From: Tillus elongatus
Taxonomy: Eukaryota > Arthropoda > Insecta > Coleoptera > Cleridae
NCBI GenBank assembly: GCA_964006375.1
Contig: OZ023270.1
Span: forward strand, 70,533,082 to 70,597,081
Length of the DNA: 64,000 bases
Direction of reading: 5' to 3'
In this document: positions 34,780-49,830 of the stretch, one piece after another
Numbering within the stretch: the first letter of the stretch is position 1
How the letters are laid out: each line of letters opens with the position of its first letter
Translations under genes and position numbers: made by a program
Notes under the pieces: model-generated
What the model was told of the DNA's origin: nothing
What the model saw: only the letters and a program-made list of their open reading frames with translations
Database searches by the model: none

Positions 34780-37075
34780 CTCGCTAGGATCCTCAAAAAC
34801 CGATCCACAAGGAGAGCAGCGGAGGCCTTTGCAGTCAGCAATTCTTTGGCCAATATGGTTCTGCAACCTACTTACTTTCCTCGTATCCCAACACACAGCT
34901 TAAATCCCTTGGATTTCCTTCTTACTACAAAATCTGAATGCTATAAGACATCAGTCACCGCCCTGACCCCTCTAATATCTCACAAAACGTCACCGAAGTT
35001 ATCCAAGCTGGCATGGAATTATTTATTCCACGTACACAGAAAACCTCTTAAGCCACTCAAAAGCCCTGGTTCTCTAAATCCTGTGACAAGGGCAGACTTG
35101 AAAAGGTCAAAGCTCACAAAACGCTTCTACACAATCCCAGTCAAGAAAACCGTCAAGCATTTAACGACGCAAGAAACCGCTATGTCCGCATTCTTTTTGA
35201 GGCAAAAAACTCGTTCAATAACCACATCGAAAACAAAATCCTCTTAAGCTCCAATGGCGGCAAACCCTTCTGGACTCTTGCTAAATCTATTGGGAATAAT
35301 TTCTGCAAGAGCACGTTCCCACCTCTTGTCTCAGGGGATGAAATTGTTTCTACCGCCCTGGGCAAGGCTTAACTTTTTGCTTCGTTGTTCGCCGGCAATT
35401 CTACTCTCAACCCACCTCCAAATGTTCAACCACCAACAGTCCCCAATGTCGCGCATAAAATGACGGATATCATTTTCAAAAGTAAAAAGGTACGAAAGAT
35501 GCTCTTTTCTCTCAATACCAGGAAAGCATCTGGCCTTGACGAGATCCCAGCAATTGTTTTAAAAAAATGCGCACCAGAATTTGCTCCTGTTCTGACTCGT
35601 CTGTTTCAGATATCTTACAATAAAGGCATATTCCTAGTAACTGGAAAACTGCTCGAGTACAACCCATCCTCAAGAAAGGATCCAAAGCGCTTCCTAGCAA
35701 CTACAGGCCTATTTCTCTCCTTTCAGTCATCTCTAAAGTGATGGAAAAATGTATAAACACCGAATTACTAAAATTTCTTGAAAAACACAGTCTAATCCAC
35801 GACAGGCAGCATGGATTCCGTCAGCGCAGATCGACTGCCGACCTCCTTTCCTTTGTCCCCATTCTTGGAACAAGTCTATGGAACTACACGGTGAATCCCA
35901 GATTGGCGCTCTAGACATATCCAAAGCATTCGACCAGGTCTGGCACGCAGCGCTGCTTAATAAACTTCCGACCTGTGGCCTACCACCAAAACTCTGTACC
36001 TGGACAGCAAATTTCCTCTCCAACCGGAGCATTTCTGTTGTCGTGGATGGCCATTTCTCTAAACTGTATCCAATTAATGCAGGAGTTCCTCAAGCTTCAG
36101 CTTGAGCCCCTACTTTGTTTCTTCTCCACATCAATGACCTCCTCTCTAGCACATCCAACCCAGTTCACAGTTACGCGGACGTCAGCACCCTCCACTCAAA
36201 TATACAATATTCTAAGCCTGTCTCTTTGTCCCGATTAGGTGACGATCGGAGACTCATGGAGGGTTCTGTCTCCGAGGATCTCAAAAAAATATTAAACTGG
36301 GGAAGTAGAAATCTTGTACAATTCAACCCCACCAAATCTCAGTCTTGCTTTCTTTCTCATAAGAGATACACCCTAGACCCATCAAAATTAACAACCAAGT
36401 TATTCAAAGTAATGAGTCCTTTTCTCTTGTTGGCATTTCTGTGGATCGAAATCTCAATTGGCACCAACATGTCACATCAGTTGCAGAAGCGGCTGCTAAG
36501 AAATTAGGTTTCCTCTTCCGGGCTCGCAAATACTTTTCTCCAGCTAATCTCTATACCTTATATACTTCACAAATAAGGCCAAACCTCAAATACTGCTCCC
36601 ACATCTGGGGTGCAGCTGCCGCTTCTACACTCGATATCCTGGACTCCATTCCAAAGAGAGCTATACGTCTCATCGGTGACCCTACCCTCACCCAAAGGCT
36701 GCCATCCCTTGCCCACCGACGTGCCGTTGGTGACCCCTCTCTCTTTTATAGATATCTGCACGGGCACTGCTCAGAGGAACTTTCTTCCATAGTTCTTCCA
36801 CCTGCTGCCCCCAACAGATCTACCAGGGGAACAGAGCGAATGCACCCTTTTACTGTGTAGGTCACCAGACATAGAACATCTTGTTATGCCCGCTCTTTTG
36901 TCCCGAAGACTTCCACGTTGTGGAATTCCTTGCCGGCACATGTTTTTCCTTCTCCTCCGAACCTCCAAACCTTCAAGTCCAGAATTAACAAGTTGCCTTT
37001 TTCCTCCTTGTCAACACCCACGGTGCGATAGTATTTAGGCTGTAAGCCCTCGTGGTGTGTTGTTGAAATGAAAAA
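34780..37075 (+). pseudogene. CR1/Jockey-like LINE, copy L3 (5'-truncated)
   Basis: Starts inside the endonuclease region (AAEAFAVSNSLANM) and runs to the shared 3' end (ctgtaagccctcgtggtgtg). Relative to L2 it lacks ~190 bp around 34965, removing the SDH motif. Recognisable parts: linker, RT start ASGLDEIPAIVLKKCAPEF, GFRQRRSTADLL, ALDISKAFDQVWHAAL (first catalytic Asp), GVPQASA then a stop, SYADVSTLH (second Asp of the pair lost), C-terminal HIWGAAAAST, RAIRLIGDPT, LPSLAHRRAVGD. Several frameshifts. The most complete 3' half of this family here. Confidence 0.85.
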
Positions 37076-39118
37076 AAAAACATCGATACCTCTCTGTTAG
37101 TGAGCTTTTATTAAATTTTAATGAAAAATCACTAAAATAAGACATTTTGACACAAATTTAAATACTGAACGATTCAAGTTTATATGTGTTATGATTTTCG
37201 TAACGCTTTTAGAGTAAAATAAACACTGGGCTTAAATAAATTACGCACATTATTTAAATTTTAACTCACTAAAACATAAATGCTTCTAATTTTATGACAA
37301 ATTAACCCGACCATTTTAAAACCAAATCCCAAAACCCCTTTCACACAGATTTCCACGTTATTCCACTGTAATTAACCAGCAAAAATCTAGTTCAAGTAGG
37401 ACGTTAATTTGCGCGCAATCAACAACCGTTCCTTAGAGAAAGAACAAGGCGGCGGAGAAATAAGAATAAGTAGTTGTTTTCTTGCAGGAAACTTCCAACC
37501 GCCGCCACACAACACGCCATTAATACGACAATTACGGTTTATAAGTTCATATTTGCAGTAAGCAAATTGAAATGCGAAGTCAATTACAGGCATAATTACC
37601 GACAAATCTGCCAGGTCTCTGCCGGGTACCCAAAGAATAACTCGGGGTTAATACGCGTAATCTCAATTGTTAGATCCCTCGATGGTCTCGAGATCAAAGT
37701 GTGGGCCAAGCAGGCCGCCCTCCATGCCGCCCCCAAACGGTCTCGACGTCAAACACAACATTTTGAGTGACTTTTAGTTGCCCTAGAGGAATTATATTGT
37801 AGTAGCCAAAGCCAGGCCGCAATACGGCACACTGTAAAGCAAAACTTAATTTAACTAACCCCTGAGTCGGTCCAGCTCGAACTCTCGACCTTAGACACCC
37901 CTACCAAGCCGACTAAGACCCAACAGAGCCGCTGTTTGAACAATTAAATTATTTATGCTTTTGGTCAACCGGTACCTATACGGAACATAATAGAAAACAA
38001 ACTTAATTACATACGTTTGCCAGTTAAGAACAAGCCTACTGTGCGAATGATGTTGAATTAGCAATTGTGAAACATTCAATTTATGAATTATTACTTGGGG
38101 GGCGCTTTCGGCGTTTAAATGCTCTCGCTTCGGCCTGCATGCGTCTCCCGCCGCACTTGCCCTCCCGTCTCTTCATCTTCTTCTTGCTCCCACACGTTTC
38201 GTAAAATTTATATTAGATTTGTGAATTTACCTACTAACTTGATTTGAACGAAATGCCTTGTTCGGTGTTCTGTATCCCGCAGAGCGTGCTGCTGTTGCTG
38301 GTCCGCTTTTAATTATTTTACATTATTTCCGGTGTAAACGTAACCATTCTTGTGGTGTTGTTTGCCAGACGCGACCCCAAGACAACTTAGCTACGACCTC
38401 ACGCTATGCTCGCTGCTGTTGCTGCGACTATTGTAATTCATGTAAACACAATACTAAATACTAGTGCCCTTAGTTTACTGATTTATGCAAGCGGACCTGT
38501 ACTGTATAAATACACATTTTACTAGCGTTGTGTGCTCCTCTCGCAGAAAACTACCTTCTTAGTGAATTGTATAAGAAAATTAAGAAAATGTTCATTGATT
38601 GTTGTTGCCCTTACTTGGTGAAACTTGTCCATACTGCATACAGACTTGGAGAATACTTATCTGGCTTCACTGTTGGTTTTTAGTGGTGAAGGACGTAGCC
38701 AGCGCGTGAGCTAACTGGAGCAAGTGGCCCTTCGAATTCTGGAAGTTCTAGGATGTTCTTCAACGATTCTGTGACTATAGTTTCGCTCCTTGACAGCATT
38801 TTCAGACAGATTAAAATTGAATTAGTACGAAATCATGACAACTACAAATAAATATCTGTTGCTATGTTATGATATGATGTTTTGATCAAAAAATTCTATC
38901 AAATTGAAAATAAAATGAAACACAGATGACAGATGAGGTTTTCAAAATGTCTATGTGATGTATGTCAATATTTAACATAAAAATAGAACTAGCCTATAAT
39001 AACTATGATAACAGTTACGACAATAAAATAACTAAACAATAACAGTATAAAAGTAGTCTCTATACAACGAAAATATCGACATACATCAACTCATTATTTT
39101 ATTACAACTTTTTTGAAA
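37076..39118. other. No gene recognised; complex, less AT-rich block 37440-38530
   Basis: 37440-38530 has higher complexity (ccgggtacccaaagaataac, cgcttcggcctgcatgcgtc) and no repeat partner elsewhere in the window, so it may be single-copy host DNA. I see no convincing exon or splice pattern; the 98-codon frame at 37474-37770 has no known domain. 38600-38890 shares ttgttgttgcccttac and catgacaactacaaataaat with 52085-52320, so that part is a repeat. Confidence 0.4.
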
Positions 39119-39374
39119 TAATAGTTAAATTTATTTTCTTTGACATATATAATTAGAAAGAAGAATGTCCAAGAAAGGGGAATTCATTAAATCAGTTTGC
39201 TCGTTTAAAACAAGGTAGTTATTGTCGTGTGTGTGCCTTTTGACTTCTAAAGCTTCAAAAAAGTCTAGTTTACGTTTGTCACTATAAAAATGTAGTGGTT
39301 GTATGCGGTTATTTATTGTAGGTCTATGTTCGGTATCAATAATATGTTTTGCAAATGTAGATTTGTCAGCGTGG

Positions 39375-39460
<86 letters not shown>

Positions 39461-39740
39461 AACATATTTCTGCATTTAGAAATAACCACTCTGACAAATC
39501 TACATTTGCAAAACATATTATTGATACCGAACATAGACCTACAGTAAATTATCGCATACAACCACTACATTTTTATAATGACAAACGTAAACTAGCCTTT
39601 TTTGAAGCTTTATAAGTCAAAAGGCACACACACGACAATAACTACTTTGTTTTAAATGAGCAAACTGATTTAATGAATTCCCCTTTCTTGGATATTCTTC
39701 TATTTAATTAAATAAGTCAAAGAAAATAAATTTAACTATT
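39119..39740. repeat. inverted pair of Penelope-like fragments around (TA)n
   Basis: Two ~255-bp arms (39121-39377 and 39478-39738) are inverse copies flanking (TA)n 39378-39457. Both encode the same peptide, read outward from the TA: DKSTFAKHIIDTEH, RKLDFFEALEVKRH (one arm with LAFF), LNEQTDLMNSPFLD. This pattern resembles the C-terminal part of Penelope-like element proteins around the GIY-YIG endonuclease. The right arm has a stop after FFEAL. Family call by motif memory, moderate confidence; the inverted structure is certain. Confidence 0.6.
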
Positions 39741-39838
39741 CTTTCAAAAAAGTTGATCGATGGTGAGACTTCCAGAAAATTTCTTCCCGAATAAGGGCAA
39801 GGGCCGTTTGAATGTATATCTACAGATAGGGTGGCGCA

Positions 39839-41734
39839 TTGAAAACGAAACAGACCGATTTGCGTCCAGAGAATGTTTTTTAAGAAACGCTGAAACACGT
39901 CCATTTTAATATTGGGGGGGACATGTTTTGACATAAAACTCAACTTTGTCACATCAACCCCTTAAGGGTGGTAATAACAACCCTTATATTTCAAATAGGG
40001 AACGTGGGTCGAGTGTTACATCACTTGAAAGCTCTTTCTTTTCTGAATTCAGCACATTAATTTGTTTGGAAGTTAAAAATTATTCACAGTTGGAGTTGTA
40101 AGAATGTATTTCATTCATTGTGATAAGAAATGCACTAATTAGTCAATTTTCCGTAAAAAACTAAAAAACAAAACCAAACGTTCAAAAATGTTTATTCAGT
40201 TAAGTAAGTGTTCAAATTGTTGACCACCCGCTTCCATACAAAAGTAAAAATTTTGTTCAAAAAGAGCTCTGATATTCTGGAGTATTTGTGGAGTTATTAG
40301 ACGACATTCTTCAACAATGTGTCTTCGTAATTCTTCCAGAGACTCCGGTTCTATTGCGTAAATTCTACTCTTTAAATGGCCTCATAGAAATAAGTCTAAA
40401 GGAGTTAAATCCGGCGATCTAGGGGGCAACTCAATAGCACCTCTACGCCCAATCCATTGTCCTGGAAACTCTCTGTTCAAAAACTCCCTAACATGTTGTG
40501 AAAAATGCGGAGGAGCTCCATCTTGTTAAAACACTAATTGATTTTCCAGATAGCGATCATCATTTTCAACAATGTCGATTAGTAGAGGGTAAACGATATC
40601 TTCTAGTAACTCCAAATACGTTTCGCCACTCAAATTGCAATCAAGAAAAATTGGTCCGGTTAAACGGTCTCCAAAAATGCCAGTCCAGACATTCAATTTC
40701 TGTGGAGTTTGAGTGTGGACTTCGTGAAAATTTCTTGGATTATTATCTGCCCAATAACGACAATTCTGACGATTGACTGTAGCGTTTAATAAAAACGTAC
40801 ACTCGTCTGGAAAACAGATATTGAACAGAAAGTTACCGTTATCAGCTATTCGTGCAGTCATAACTTCACAACACTCCAGCCGCCGATCAAAATTATCCTC
40901 ATTCAGTTGTTGTACAAGATGAATTTTATACGGGTGAAATTTATGATGCTTCAATATTCGCAGAATAGTTCTTCTTTTGATGTTTGAAACAGTGGCCAAT
41001 TTTCTCGTGCTCAAAGTTGGGTCTGCAGCAACTTGTCCTAAAACTTCAGGCTCAGTAGTCTCATTTCTAACCGGAAATTAACTTCAGGATTCAGTTTTTT
41101 GTTGGCTACTGAACCACTTTGTCGAAACTTTGCAACTAACTCCAAAATGTATTTCCTGTTAACATGTCTGTTCGAATGTCGTTCATTAAACAAATTTACG
41201 GTGCGGTTGGCACAGTCATCGTAAAGTAAAGAGTAATTACTTCAACTATTTCTTCTACAGAATACACCATTGTGAAATTAATTTTCGGTAGTACTATAAA
41301 GTATCAAACCGACCGATAAACTGAAATAATTAACCGCGTTTCTCTCATTCCGATAAGAAATGTTCTGATAGTGAATTTTTTGTTTATAAACCAACAAAAT
41401 ATTGACTGTCAGCACATTTCTTATCGGAATGAGTGAACTGCGTTTTTGCATATGCAACTGTGAATAATTTTTAAACTAGTTGATAAAACTTCAAAAAAAA
41501 TTAGTGTGCTGAATTCAGAAAAGAAAGAGCTTTCAAATGATGTAACACTCGACCCATGTTCCCTATTTAAAATATAAGGGTTGTTATCACCAACCTTAAG
41601 GGGTGGATGTGACAAAGTTGAGTTATATGTCAAAACATGTCCCCCTCAATATTAAAATTGACGTATTTCAGCGTTTCTTAAAAAAATATTACTCTGGACG
41701 CAAATCGGTATGTTTCGTTTTAAATGCGCCACCC
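39839..41734 (-). mobile_element. mariner-family transposon with long inverted repeats, copy 2
   Basis: 1896 bp, starts gggtggcgcattgaaaacga and ends ...aaatgcgccaccc, flanked by TA. Same family and orientation as copy 1, with ~300-bp inverted repeats. It lacks the 90-bp duplication of copy 1. Confidence 0.9.
40196..41270 (-). pseudogene. mariner-family transposase, copy 2
   Basis: Probable start ATG 41270 (MVYSVEE). A shifted frame then gives [19 protein letters not shown] and [17 protein letters not shown], the helix-turn-helix part. A clean stretch from 41014 carries STRKLATVSNIKRRTILRIL and CFPDECT; first catalytic Asp kept, although FSDE has become FPDE. The frame ends near 40526 in the region of the second Asp (plus strand tccatcttgttaaaacacta), where QQDGAP is corrupted. 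The tail ends QQFEHLLN with TGA at 40196. More decayed than copy 1. Confidence 0.85.
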
Positions 41735-41736
41735 TA

Positions 41737-42905
41737 TATTATGCGCGGGTTGCATATTGATTTCTACATTTGCACTACAATAATTTTACTCGTAAAGCTA
41801 GATGTATTTCTTTATTCATTTGATTTTCAACTTTTATCAGTTGGTTAACTAGCAGTTATAATATTTAAAAAAATTCGCTACCGAAAGGTACTTGCTGCAT
41901 CATACTTTTTTAAGGAAATTGTTAAGATATAATTTAAAATAAACGTGATAATCACGTAAACATATCAAAAATGATATCTGCTTGTACAAACAACACGAAA
42001 GCTCTTCTTGTATTAATTGGTATTTCGGTAACGCTTAAACGCACCCTGACTTTTATCTGTGACATCGCACTTCACCCCCATCTCTATTGAATCGTAGTTG
42101 AAATGTGGACAAATTCGTTCCTTTTACACAGTTTAACCTTTTATCGGATGATTTTTATGTTTGTCGGAGAGCGATCTGCTGTGGATCGACCACTGGAGGG
42201 TTGTTTTACTACCCCGAGGCCACTTTGGGGTATGTTCTGATACGTTGTTGTAACTTTATCTGCGGATACGCCTGCTCACTCAGAGTGACCGATACTGGGG
42301 GCATTTTTATCGAGATTTTATACTGAATTTCCAGATAAAAAGATCAATTTGCGAACCCTTCCCACTGTTTGGCTTATTTTTATTTCAACTCTGACCGGCA
42401 GTGAAAAAAGGGAAAGCGATGAAATTTAGTATGTTGTTCTTTCAATTGAGTGGGATATGTGGAGGATTTGATGGTATTAAGGGTGTATTGATTTTAAAAG
42501 TAAATATTTAGAAAGTGATTTTTTTCTCCTGTTTTATTTGAAGCTATTAACGTCGTTTTAATATGGATGAGGCTGCAAACATTCTGGATATACTTTGTTT
42601 AGTAACCTCTCTCCTATAAAGAATAATAATGGGTAATTCGAACATTAAGCTTACATACAGGGTGAGTACATAATAGCGCACTAAAGGGGATTACGCACAA
42701 AAATTGTTTGACATTTAGATTTGACATTTGGTTGGGTTAAATTATATATAAATACCCATATATTGATATGAGTGTCATTTGTTCTGTGTGACTGGTGTTT
42801 CTCAGACGCCGCCTTCTTGAGTTTTTTGGCAACCTATGTCATTTGGCAGGTAATTAATTTAAAAATATAATACTGTAGATCATAGGCCTGTTCATTATAA
42901 AAAAA
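41737..42905. other. AT-rich DNA, no gene recognised
   Basis: A MITE-like end (attcgctaccgaaaggtact) lies at 41870-41895. 42000-42880 has no recognisable motif or repeat partner. Confidence 0.5.
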
Positions 42906-44662
<1,757 letters not shown>

Positions 44663-44994
44663 TGGAGAAAATTATAAAATAAATATACATTGTGGAGAGA
44701 ACATTTCTGGACAAAGGGCTTTGAATAAATACAACTTATTCAAAATTAAATTGAAAAGTTACATTTGTTTGTTATCTACTTATTGTTATAAATTTTATCA
44801 ATTTTTAAATATACTCTTAATCGCTTTTGCAATTCTAACTGATAACAAGATAATCTTTCTTATCTGTCTTATCCTGGCTTCTACTAAAACTATTTGAATA
44901 AGTGGGTTTCTCTTGTTGCGTTACATGTAAAATGCGATTTAATTTCCGTTTAAAAACACGTGTGGTTATACTGTCTATCAAAGATTAAAAAGCC
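44663..44994. other. AT-rich DNA, no gene recognised
   Basis: Unassigned spacer between two composite repeats. Confidence 0.5.
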
Positions 44995-45464
44995 TGGACG
45001 CAGCAAGTGCGTTATGGTAGTGAATTTTCATAGAAATGATCTGGCACAAAATATTGTATTATAACTTTTTTTTCTTGTAACATAGAAATCTAAATTTTGG
45101 TGTATAGTTTACTTTTTATATCGTTAACTTACCTACCAAATTTGGTTATCATAGATTTTTTATTTTTTAAGATAATTTTTTTTTTCAAATGAAAATTCAA
45201 AATTTTTCCGGAAAACCTCGTCCGATTTTTTTTATTTACAAACTTATCAAAGCCATTTACAAAAGGAAGGTACATGCCAAATTTTATCAAAATCGGACCA
45301 TTATTTTTTGAGATAAAATTTTTTTTCGAATGAAAACTCAAAATTTTCCCAGAAAACCTCGTCCGATTTTCTTGACTAACAAAGTTTTCAAAGCCATTTA
45401 CAAAAGAAAGGTACATACCCAATTTTATCAAAATCGGCCCATTATTTTTTGAGTTATCGGTGTG

Positions 45465-45686
<222 letters not shown>

Positions 45687-46922
45687 ATATAAAAATTGAA
45701 ACTAACCCCGGATATGGGTTCTAGGGGTCCTAGTTCGCGCTCATTTGCAAAAATTTTTTCAAAAGTCGGGATCTCCCCATTAGTGAATTTTTTCTACGAA
45801 AATTCACTAAAAGTCTGGACGCAGCAAGTGCGTTATGGTAGTCAATTTTCATAAAACAATTTTTTAATAGCAATAATGTGTGTTTTTTTTTAAGAAAGCA
45901 GGCATCAAATTTGGTTACCAATATAACCTATATAGTAAAAACAATGTGCCATGTTTCATCAAAATAACTTTATTGTTTGAAAATGTACAAAAATTTCCGA
46001 AAGTAAACTTAAAGTGTTCCCGAAAAAACTCGTTTCTTGGTCAACCTTATAGGTTAATAGCAAATTGAGCCATTCAAATATTAAGCATTTGATCAAAATT
46101 CGCTACCATAACGCACTTACTGCGTCCAGAATTTTTTTTTGACAAACATTCATTATATTTCGATGGAAAATTTAAAAATGCAATAACATAAGGCGTGTTT
46201 GATTGAAAAAAAAGAAAATTTGTATGACCAACAACTTATGGGCCAGCCTGTGATTGTAGAAATATGTTTTTAAGATGTAGCTCAAGACACCCTATAATTA
46301 AGATATACAATTTTTTTCATATCTTGTATAATAACAGATATATTGAGCTTTATTGATTTTTTTACGAAAATTCTACAAAAATTATATACCATTAAACGAT
46401 AAACTCTAGTAGCTAAGGCTACTGCCAAGCATCAGAGAAAGGGTCTATTTGAAATGAATTTTCTGGAAATATTTTATTAAAATGAAGGACAATGACGGTG
46501 GAAACTAAGACTTCAGGGCTTGTATAACATTCTTCTTGAGACATTTTATTTCCATAGCCCGTATTAGATTCAAGTTATTTTCCTAAATGTTGCCAATTTT
46601 GACGTTTAAATCGCAACTTTGACGTTTTGTGGAAAACCCCAATTTATTTTTCTTTAAATGCCTATAACTTTTTTGTCTTTTGACCCACAGAGCTAAATTT
46701 TGGTAGGTAACTTACCTATAAGGATGTAACCCGCGTACCAAATTTGGTTGCCCTTACTTTGTTAATTCCGGAGACATAAATTTTTTTCGAACGAAAACAC
46801 AAAATTTTCCGGGAAAACCTGGACCGATTTTCCTGGCTAACGGACTTATCCAAGCCATTTGCAAAAGAAAGGTATTTACCAACTTTAATCAAAATCGGCT
46901 TATTATTTTATGAGTTATTGGT

Positions 46923-47003
<81 letters not shown>

Positions 47004-47483
47004 ATATAAAAATTGAAACTGACTCCGGATATTTGTTCTGGGGGGCCTAATTAGCGCTCATTTGAAGAAATTTTTTCAAAATTCAAAAGTCGGGATCTCC
47101 TCATTAGTCAATTTTTTCAAAGAAAATTCACTAAAAGTCTGGACGCAGCAAGTGCGTTACGGTAGTTAATTTTCATAAAAATGATCTGGACGCAAATCTT
47201 TTTTATAACTTTTTTTTCTTTTAACATAGAAATATAGATTTTGATATATAATTTTCCTTTAATATCGTAAATTTACGTACCATAGTATCATGGTTACCAT
47301 AGCTTTTCTACTTTTTGAGATAAAAAAATTTTCCGAAGGAAAACCCTAAATTTTTCCGCAAAACCTAGTTCGATTTTCCTGGGTAAAGAACTTATCCAAT
47401 TAACCTACAAAAAGATCGTGCATGGTAAGTTTTATCAAAATCGGACTATTATTTTTTGAGTTGTGGGTGTGATACATACATAC

Positions 47484-47571
<88 letters not shown>

Positions 47572-47616
47572 ATATAAAAATTAAAACTGACCCCGAATAT
47601 ATGTTCTAGGGGTCCT

Positions 47617-48537
47617 TTTTTCCCCTTAGGGTTCGTCCGCGTCTTTGCCGCCCCGATAGCACAGCAGCCTTTGGCTTATTGTGCATGCGCTTTGTCTTTT
47701 CTACATCGCCCATTCAAAAATCACTGTGCCTTGAACTAGTCTGAATAGCAATTGGTAGGGAAAGGTTTAATTTTGTTTTATATTGCTCTGTTTCTGGTAT
47801 AGGCTGTCCGTAGGTCAGTTGCCTTTTGCGGTTAAGAGCTTTACACTCGCACAAGTTGTGCTGGGCTGATCCGCCCCTCGCCGCAGAGTCTGCATGCCAG
47901 GTCCCTCTCGAACCGCCCCATATTATGCAGGTGTTTCTTGACAGCCATGTGTCCCGTCAAGAGTCCTGTTATGTTCCTGAGCTGTCCTCTGCTAAGATTC
48001 AGCAGCTCCACAGCTCTCTTTGGACTGGGTTGCCCAATTAATTACTTTGTTTGAGTCCCCTGACCCAGGACTTGATGGTTCCTCTGGCCATGCTTTTTGA
48101 TACGCCCAGGGCCGGTTCTGGTCCCATAAATGATTCTGCTGATCCTTTCTTCCCGAAACTGTCAGCTTCTTCATTGCGTTTGACCCCCGAGTGACCCGGC
48201 ACCCAGATGAGAGTGACCTCATTCTCCCCTGTCAGGTTGCTTGTCTCGGCTCGGCACCCGTGGGGCACTTAGGGCGTTCAGTGCTGCCTGGCTGTCTGTG
48301 GCTATGAGGATCCGGTTGTTGGTGTAGCTCCTCCTCTTGTTCTCTCGCACGCAGTTCAAGATGGCGTACATTTCGGCCTGAAGGGCCGTTGAATGAGCTC
48401 CGAGAGGAATACTGTGACTTACCGTCGGTCCTTCCGAATAAACGCCTTCCCCCGTCCCACGCTCCCCGCCGGATCCATCCGCGAGCCAGACGAGCGCGTG
48501 CCGTGGTAGGCCCGGCGTCTCCCCCCGCCATGCTTCG
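47617..48537 (-). pseudogene. I/R1-type LINE, 3' fragment with RNase H
   Basis: Minus strand. RNase H domain: WLADGSGGERGTG (first Asp), LQAEMYAIL (Glu), ATDSQAALNAL (Asp), then in another frame LIWVPGHSGVKRNEEAD (His/Asp). Further down, broken frames give QHNLCECKALNRKRQLTYG, the usual cysteine-rich tail of such LINEs. It sits inside unit 3 of the composite array, between ggtcct and catttg, and is GC-richer than its host. 5'-truncated and frameshifted near 48245. Clade uncertain between I and R1. Confidence 0.8.
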
Positions 48538-48689
48538 CGATCGGGGATTTCTTCATTTGAAGAAATTTTTTCAAAATTAAAAAGTCGGGATCTTCCCATT
48601 AGTGAATTTTTTCTAAGAAAATTCAGTAACACAACTGCCTGTCATACTTGCGATAGGTAAACGAGAAGCAATTTGTCCTAGCTTATGCG

Positions 48690-49165
48690 CATTGAATTAT
48701 TAATAATTGTTGGATTCGATGATTGCAAGAGGACCCATTTTGGAGCTTGTCATGTGTTTAAAGACAGTTAACAGACCACCAATCAGCAGATCTACAATAT
48801 CGCGAACAGTTGAACAACTAAGTGTGTAAGAAATTGTCCAATTTTTCGAACACCGGAAACAGCAGCACATGATCAAGTTTTACTGGTGTACCACAAGCCC
48901 CAATCAAACAGGTATGTGAAGGATCAATAAAATATATTAAGCTGGTCTATGCACCAACCCTAAAAACTACATTTAGTGTATAAACCCTTCGAAGGCGAGG
49001 AAGGTTGCAATTTTGCAGGAATTACGACGGAAAGAACTAAAGCTGAATTTTTGTCAGAACCATTGTTTTTTCAGACGAAGTCACATTTACGCTAAATGGT
49101 TCTGTATACAGCAATAACTGAAGATAAGTCAACCTGCTAATCACCATGTCAACATGAAAATTCAC
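48690..49165 (+). pseudogene. mariner-family transposase relic, N-terminal half
   Basis: Very decayed. TISRTVEQLSV-like helix-turn-helix text near 48795, and VFSDEVTFTLNGSVYSNN near 49065-49120, which aligns with the FSDESTFCLNG segment (first catalytic Asp) of the 1-kb relic. Stops interrupt throughout. No second or third Asp region follows. Confidence 0.6.
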
Positions 49166-49169
49166 ACTA

Positions 49170-49545
49170 ACCTATTTAGTGAATTTTTGTTTATTTATTA
49201 AAAAAAATCACTAATAAAGAGGTATTGATGGTGACACTTTCCAAAAGTTTTTCTAATGAGCGCAAAATAGGACCCCTAGAACCCATATCCAGGGTGAGTT
49301 TCAATTTTTATATGTTATAGAAAATTGAGTTATTCAAATGTCAAGCATTTCATGAAAATTGACTACCATAACGCACTTGCTGCGCCCAGAACTTTTTTTT
49401 TTCGTTTACATGAAATGCACATTTTTCCGCGCCTTTTAGTGGATTTTTATTTTAAAAAATCACTAATAGATGGGTATCGATGGTGAGAATTTTTCAAATG
49501 AGCGCGCACTAGGACCCCTAGAACCCACATCCGGAGTCAGTTTTA

Positions 49546-49643
<98 letters not shown>

Positions 49644-49830
49644 CCAACCGATAACTCAAAAAAAAAATCGATTTGGATGAAACTCGGCAAGTAACCTTCT
49701 TTTATTAATGGCTTTGATGAGTTCGTTAGCCAGGAAAATAGGACAAGGTTTTCCGGGAACATTTTGAGTCTCCTTTCGAAAAAAAAAGTTCTCCGAAAAT
49801 TACAAAGGTATTTTAATAAAATTTGGTGGT
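49170..49830. repeat. TA-core repeat fragments with (TA)n-(TG)n 49548-49641
   Basis: Hairpin ends at 49172-49212 and 49437-49467, MITE-like end ccataacgcacttgctgcgc at 49370, and a TA tract running into (TG)n. The reversed arm follows (ccgataactcaaaaaa, tggctttgatgagttcgt). Pieces of at least two decayed copies. Confidence 0.65.
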
